Part shown: positions 5,958 to 9,101 of the stretch, piece after piece
Layout of the letters: each line of letters begins with the position of its first letter
Numbering within the stretch: position 1 is the stretch's first letter
Source: Pseudomonadota bacterium
GTDB lineage: Bacteria > Pseudomonadota > Alphaproteobacteria > Acetobacterales > Acetobacteraceae
NCBI GenBank assembly: GCA_021805485.1
Contig: JAJZFF010000106.1
Span: forward strand, 1 to 9,101
Reading direction: 5' to 3'
Length of the DNA: 9,101 nt
Translations under genes and position numbers: made by a program
The notes under the pieces: generated by a model
The model's database searches: none
The model's input: the letters and a program-made list of their open reading frames with translations, nothing else
What the model was told of the DNA's origin: nothing

Positions 5958-7963
5958 AGCGCCACCGTCGCGAGCAGGATCAGCAGCGTCACGAACACCA
6001 TCGCGAGATAGCGCCGTATGGTGAGGAACTGCAGCCGGTTGGCGCGGTCGGCGGCGCGGTTGATCAGCGCGGCCAGCGTCAGCGCGCCGCCATCCCATAC
6101 CGGATCGGTGATGCGGCTGGCGAAGCGGGCCGGCGCGGTCGTCCCCGGCGGCATCATCGCCACCTCGTCGCGGGCGCGGAACAGCAATGTCGCGAACACG
6201 CGGCGGATCGGCTGGCTGAACCCCGCGGGCGAATACTGCGTGCCCGCCGGCAGCGCCGCGCTGCCCTCGGTGAGAAAGCCGCACCCCCAGGGCACCGCCC
6301 GGCGCAAGGCGCGCGAGCCGAAGCGATGCAGCCCCAGCGCCGCGAGGCCGCCGGTCAGCGTGATGAACAGCGCGATAAGCAGCGGATCGTAGGAACTCTG
6401 CCGCGCCGGCACCGGCAGAAGGGTCAGCGCGCTCCAGCCCGGCCGCGCTGGCAGCGACACTCCGGCCAGTTCCCGCGCCACCGGGGCGATGTGGCCGAGC
6501 ACCAGCGCCGGCATCAGCCCGAAGATCACGCAGAGCGAAGCGAGCCCGATCATCGCGGCGCGCGAGATCGGGTCGGCCTCATGCGCCGTGGCGGCGGCCG
6601 CGCTGCGCGGCCGGCCGAGATAGGCCATGCCGTAAAGCCGGACGAGGCAGGCGCTGGCAAAGGCCGCCGCCAGCGCCAGCAGCGCGCCGGCCGCCGGCAC
6701 CGCGAGCTTGAGCCCGAATTGCGGCAGCGACGGGCTGAGCAGCACCGCCTGCAACAGCAGCCATTCCGAGGCGAACCCGTTCAGCGGCGGCAGCGCCGCG
6801 ATCGCCATCGCCGCGACCAGCATCGGCACCGCGCTGACCTGCATCCGGTGGATCAGCCCGCCAAGTTCCGAAAGACGCCGCGTGCCGGTGCCGTGCTGGA
6901 TCGCGCCGGCGCCGAAGAACAGCGTGCTCTTGAACAGCATGTGGTTGAAGGCGTGGAACAGTGCAGCGGTGAGCGCGAGGCTTGCGGCAAGCGCCAGACC
7001 GTCGGCCCGGAAGGCGAGGGCAAGTCCCAGCCCCGCGAAGATCAGCCCGATATTCTCGATCGTGCTGTAGGCGAGCACGGTCTTCACATCGTCCTCCAGC
7101 AGCGCCTGCAGCACGCCGAGCACGGCGGAAACCGCCCCCGCCGCCAGCACCACCAGCCCCCACCACCAGGCAGCCGGCCCGGCGAGATCGAAGGCGACGC
7201 GGATGAAGGCGTAGACCGCCACCTTCGTCATCACCCCGCTCATCAGCGCCGAGACATGGCTGGGTGCGGCAGGATGCGCGCGCGGCAGCCAGACATGCAG
7301 CGGCATCAGCCCCGCCTTCGACCCTGCTCCCAGCAGCGCCAGCAGCATCGCCACCGCGCCCGTCCACTGTGGCCTGTGCGAAGCGATGATGGAGGCGAAT
7401 CCGTATGCCCCGTGCGGTCCCGCAAGCAGGCCGAAGGCGAGCAGCAGCAGCAGCGTGCCCGCGCTCGCCATCAGCAGATAGACGAACCCCGCCTGTCTCG
7501 TCTCCGCCCGCTTGTGGTCCGCCATCACCAGCGCCCAGGAGGCGAGCGACATCAGCTCCCAGAACAGCAGGAACCCGTAGGCGTCGGCGGCAATCACCAC
7601 GAGGTTCATCGCCGCCAGAAACACCGGGTAGAAGGGCAGCACGCGCCAGGGTTCGGCCTCGTGCCGCCCGTAGCCGAGCGCGTAGAGACTGGCGGCGGCA
7701 CCGCCGAGATCGACCAGCACGAGGAACGCGGCCGACAGCGGATCGACGGCGAAGCGCATGCCGATCCCCGGCAGGCCGAGCGGCAGGGTGATGCCCGGCA
7801 CCCGGCCGCCCAGCGATGCGAAGGCCAGTCCAAGCGCGACCAGGGAAACGCCGAGCGATCCGCCATAGACCACGATGCGCCCGGAATTGCGGCGCGACAG
7901 CGCGGCGCCGGCCGCGCCAAGCGCGAGCCAGGCCAGGGCGCAGAGCAGCAGCGCCGCCGTCAC
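5948..7963 (-). CDS. hyfB: Hydrogenase-4 component B-like antiporter subunit (HyfB, NuoL-like)
   Basis: A 671-residue membrane protein, nearly the length of E. coli HyfB (672). It has the 14-helix antiporter-like core and a C-terminal extension (roughly 500-671) with a final hydrophobic helix, comparable to the lateral-helix region of NuoL. Key channel residues are visible: E136 (FLLFWELMSLASW), K216 and H223 (GAGSKAGLMPLHVWLPRAH, 212-230) and K247 (ALMSGVMTKVAVY). The helices with KTVLAYSTIENIG and HAFNHMLFKSTLFFGAGA are also typical. Conservation of these residues argues that the proton path is functional even though the hydrogenase site is lost. The start is GTG 7963, overlapping the regulator stop as GTGA, so its translation is probably coupled to that of the regulator. 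Confidence 0.94.
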   Translation of the reverse strand: MTAALLLCALAWLALGAAGAALSRRNSGRIVVYGGSLGVSLVALGLAFASLGGRVPGITLPLGLPGIGMRFAVDPLSAAFLVLVDLGGAAASLYALGYGRHEAEPWRVLPFYPVFLAAMNLVVIAADAYGFLLFWELMSLASWALVMADHKRAETRQAGFVYLLMASAGTLLLLLAFGLLAGPHGAYGFASIIASHRPQWTGAVAMLLALLGAGSKAGLMPLHVWLPRAHPAAPSHVSALMSGVMTKVAVYAFIRVAFDLAGPAAWWWGLVVLAAGAVSAVLGVLQALLEDDVKTVLAYSTIENIGLIFAGLGLALAFRADGLALAASLALTAALFHAFNHMLFKSTLFFGAGAIQHGTGTRRLSELGGLIHRMQVSAVPMLVAAMAIAALPPLNGFASEWLLLQAVLLSPSLPQFGLKLAVPAAGALLALAAAFASACLVRLYGMAYLGRPRSAAAATAHEADPISRAAMIGLASLCVIFGLMPALVLGHIAPVARELAGVSLPARPGWSALTLLPVPARQSSYDPLLIALFITLTGGLAALGLHRFGSRALRRAVPWGCGFLTEGSAALPAGTQYSPAGFSQPIRRVFATLLFRARDEVAMMPPGTTAPARFASRITDPVWDGGALTLAALINRAADRANRLQFLTIRRYLAMVFVTLLILLATVALWA

Positions 7964-8214
7964 GTCCCGCTCTTGAGGCGCACGCCGCGCCCGCCGGTTG
8001 CCTCCGACACATCGCCGGGCCGGATCACGATGATCCCCGCCCGGTCCAGCGCGTCCAGCAGCTTCATCAGCGAGTCGACATTGCCGCGGATCACCCCCTC
8101 GCTCGCCTCCATCCGCTGGATGGTCGGCAGCGACAGGCCGGACAATTCCGCCAGATCCCGCTGGTCGATGCCGAGCAGGGCGCGCGCCGCCTTCAACTGA
8201 CCGGAAGAAATCAT
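7960..8214 (-). CDS. Small XRE-family (Cro/CI-like) helix-turn-helix regulator, first gene of the hyf-like operon
   Basis: An 84-residue protein that is almost entirely one HTH_XRE domain. The helix-turn-helix lies around residues 17-36 (IDQRDLAELSGLSLPTIQRM), with the usual Q18, L21-A22, S25-G26, T31-I32 and E36. A short tail follows (VIRPGDVSEATGGRGVRL) with no sensor domain. It is transcribed with the structural genes: its TGA overlaps the hyfB GTG. Two operator-like elements lie across its own start and leader, so I infer negative autoregulation and thus control of the whole operon. No convincing Shine-Dalgarno precedes ATG 8214; only GAG about 14 bases upstream is seen. Similar stand-alone regulators are widespread in alphaproteobacteria, and the ligand or signal is unknown. 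No partner toxin gene is adjacent. Confidence 0.88.
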   Translation of the reverse strand: MISSGQLKAARALLGIDQRDLAELSGLSLPTIQRMEASEGVIRGNVDSLMKLLDALDRAGIIVIRPGDVSEATGGRGVRLKSGT

Positions 8215-8225
8215 GTTTGAAACAT
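8213..8225. promoter_or_regulatory. Operator-like perfect palindrome over the regulator start codon
   Basis: ATGTTT-G-AAACAT is a perfect 6+1+6 inverted repeat on the + strand. It covers the regulator's ATG and the bases just before it. The size and symmetry suit a dimeric XRE repressor, and binding there would block transcription elongation or initiation. Function is inferred. Confidence 0.55.
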
Positions 8226-8233
8226 CATCTCAT

Positions 8234-8246
8234 GCGTTTCAAGCAT
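8234..8246. promoter_or_regulatory. Second, degenerate operator-like element
   Basis: GCGTTTCAAGCAT matches the palindrome at 8213-8225 (read in its other orientation) at 10 of 13 positions. Seen as a direct repeat on the - strand, bases 8249-8236 and 8228-8215 agree at 12 of 14. The centres are 21 bases apart, about two helical turns, which would put two bound dimers on the same DNA face. The element touches the candidate -10 box. Confidence 0.45.
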
Positions 8247-8250
8247 CATA
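8245..8250 (-). promoter_or_regulatory. Candidate -10 box for the regulator-hyf operon
   Basis: Read on the - strand this is TATGAT, in a comparatively AT-rich pocket (TTATTTATGATG) about 30 bases before the ATG. No good -35 hexamer stands at 16-18 bases upstream, so the promoter is weakly defined or needs an activator. It overlaps the second operator-like element. Confidence 0.35.
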
Positions 8251-8298
8251 AATAATCGGCAAGAAATCCCGATTCGCATTTTGCTCGGAGCAGGAATG

Positions 8299-8328
8299 CG
8301 CCCGGCACGCAGCCGCGCGTGCCGGGCG
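8299..8328 (-). terminator. Strong GC-rich hairpin after the RND permease gene, probable terminator
   Basis: A perfect 12-base-pair stem (8299-8310 with 8317-8328, CGCCCGGCACGC and its complement) closes a 6-base loop, starting 17 bases after the permease stop on the - strand. Only a modest pyrimidine stretch (CATTCCTGCTCC) follows and there is no true U tract, so termination efficiency is uncertain. The position separates the efflux gene from the hyf-like operon. Confidence 0.6.
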
Positions 8329-8345
8329 GCGGGTTCAGGGCCGGG

Positions 8346-9101
8346 TCAGGAAACGATCCGGTCCGGGTCGCGCAGCACGACGTAGATCGCGGGGATCACC
8401 AGCACCGTCAGCAGGGTGGACGAGGCGAGGCCGAACAGCAGCGAGATCGCCAGGCCCTGGAAGATCGGGTCGAGCAGGATCGTCGATGCGCCGATCATCG
8501 CCGCGAGCGCGGTCAGCAGGATCGGCCGGAAGCGGATGGCGCCGGCCTCCAGCAGCACCTCGCGCAGCGTCAGCCCCGGCCGCGCGCCGTGGCGGATGAA
8601 GTCCACCAGCAGGATCGAGTTGCGCACGATGATGCCGGCCAGCGCGATGAAGCCGATCATCGAGGTCGCGGTGAACTGCGCGTGCAGCAGCCAGTGCCCG
8701 GGCATGATGCCGATCAGCGTCAGCGGCACCGGGGTGAGCACCAGCAGCGGCACCTTGAAGCTGCGGAACTGTGCCACCACCAGAACATAGATGCCGAGCA
8801 GCGCGACGAGGAACGCCGCCCCCATGTCGCGGAACGTGACATAGGTGATCTCCCATTCGCCATCCCAGAGCAGGGTCGGGTGCGCCTCGCTCGCCGGCTG
8901 GCCGCGGAAGCTGATCGTCGGTTTCGGCAGCTTTCCCCAGTCATGCTGGTTGATCAGCTTGTCCACCGCGAACATCGCATAGATCGGCGCCTCGAACTTC
9001 CCGTCCAGCTCGGCGGTGACCATGTCGGCGAAATGGCCGTCGCGCCGGTAGAGCACACGCGAGCCCTCGGTGCGCGTCACATGCACCACCTGCCCGAGTT
9101 C
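8346..9101 (-). CDS. RND-family (AcrB/HAE-type) efflux permease, C-terminal part (5' truncated by window edge)
   Basis: The frame is open from base 9101 down to TGA 8346-8348 (251 residues). It shows the last periplasmic stretch of an RND transporter (ELGQVVHVTRTEGSRVLYRR and WDGEWEITYVTFRDMG) followed by about five membrane helices corresponding to TM8-TM12. FIALAGIIVRNSILLVDF is the family's conserved TM10 region, and RFRPILLTALAAMIG and LTVLVIPAIYVVL follow. RND permeases work as trimers in the inner membrane, using the proton gradient to expel substrates through a periplasmic adaptor and an outer-membrane channel. The substrate cannot be told from this part; the proton-relay residues of TM4 lie outside. 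It is on the same strand as the hyf-like operon, but the hairpin and promoter region between them suggest separate transcription. Confidence 0.9.
   Translation of the reverse strand, partial: ELGQVVHVTRTEGSRVLYRRDGHFADMVTAELDGKFEAPIYAMFAVDKLINQHDWGKLPKPTISFRGQPASEAHPTLLWDGEWEITYVTFRDMGAAFLVALLGIYVLVVAQFRSFKVPLLVLTPVPLTLIGIMPGHWLLHAQFTATSMIGFIALAGIIVRNSILLVDFIRHGARPGLTLREVLLEAGAIRFRPILLTALAAMIGASTILLDPIFQGLAISLLFGLASSTLLTVLVIPAIYVVLRDPDRIVS

Noticed and set aside
5958..6284. Upstream extension of the hyfC frame
   Set aside because: It overlaps the hyfB C-terminal coding region, has no membrane or NuoH-like features, and the HyfC family begins at the ATG at 5957.
6326..8200. Very long open frame on the + strand opposite hyfB and the regulator, plus many similar frames
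   Set aside because: The protein is rich in Arg, Gln, His and Pro with no recognisable domain. It lies antisense to well-recognised genes in GC-rich DNA, where antisense stop codons are rare.
950..8214. Calling the operon a functional hydrogenase-4 or formate hydrogenlyase
   Set aside because: The large subunit lacks all NiFe-binding cysteines, and no formate dehydrogenase or ferredoxin-like subunit genes are in the cluster.
7960..8214. XRE protein as the antitoxin of a toxin-antitoxin pair or a phage repressor
   Set aside because: No toxin-like or phage gene is adjacent; it overlaps hyfB and sits as first gene of a metabolic operon.
8283..8291. Small GCTC-G-GAGC inverted repeat
   Set aside because: Arms of 4 bases with a 1-base centre cannot form a stable RNA hairpin and are expected by chance.

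Overview
The window is a strongly GC-rich, densely coded stretch of a bacterial chromosome. Gene content (a TrmJ-type tRNA methyltransferase, a Hyf-like membrane complex, an AcrB-type efflux pump) and codon style suggest an alphaproteobacterium. An acidophilic or acetic-acid-type lineage is possible, but the sequence alone does not settle the taxon. No tRNA, rRNA, CRISPR array, insertion sequence or phage gene was seen, and no gene-free stretch exceeds about 130 bases.

Layout: (1) On the + strand, bases 2-304 hold the C-terminal end of a tRNA 2'-O-methyltransferase, followed by a bacterioferritin-like di-iron protein (374-922). (2) On the - strand, read from 8214 down to 950, lies one compact seven-gene operon: a small XRE-type regulator, then hyfB, hyfC, hyfE, hyfF, hyfG and hyfI homologues. 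Every junction overlaps by 1 to about 38 bases, so the regulator and all six structural genes are probably co-transcribed and largely translationally coupled. (3) On the - strand, 8346-9101 holds the C-terminal part of an RND efflux permease. It is separated from the operon by a strong hairpin and a short, comparatively AT-rich promoter region with two operator-like elements.

The main point of interest is the Hyf-like complex. Its six proteins look like a group 4 membrane-bound [NiFe]-hydrogenase / complex I module: two antiporter-like subunits, a NuoH-like subunit, a HyfE subunit, and NuoCD-like and NuoB-like peripheral subunits. The large subunit has lost all four cysteines that hold the NiFe centre, while the small subunit keeps all four cysteines for its [4Fe-4S] cluster. 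No HyfA/HycB, HyfD or HyfH/HycF-type gene lies in the operon. The system therefore fits the 'energy-converting hydrogenase related' (Ehr) complexes known from comparative genomics: a probable redox-linked or conformational proton/ion pump whose electron donor and acceptor are unknown. It is unlikely to be a hydrogenase.
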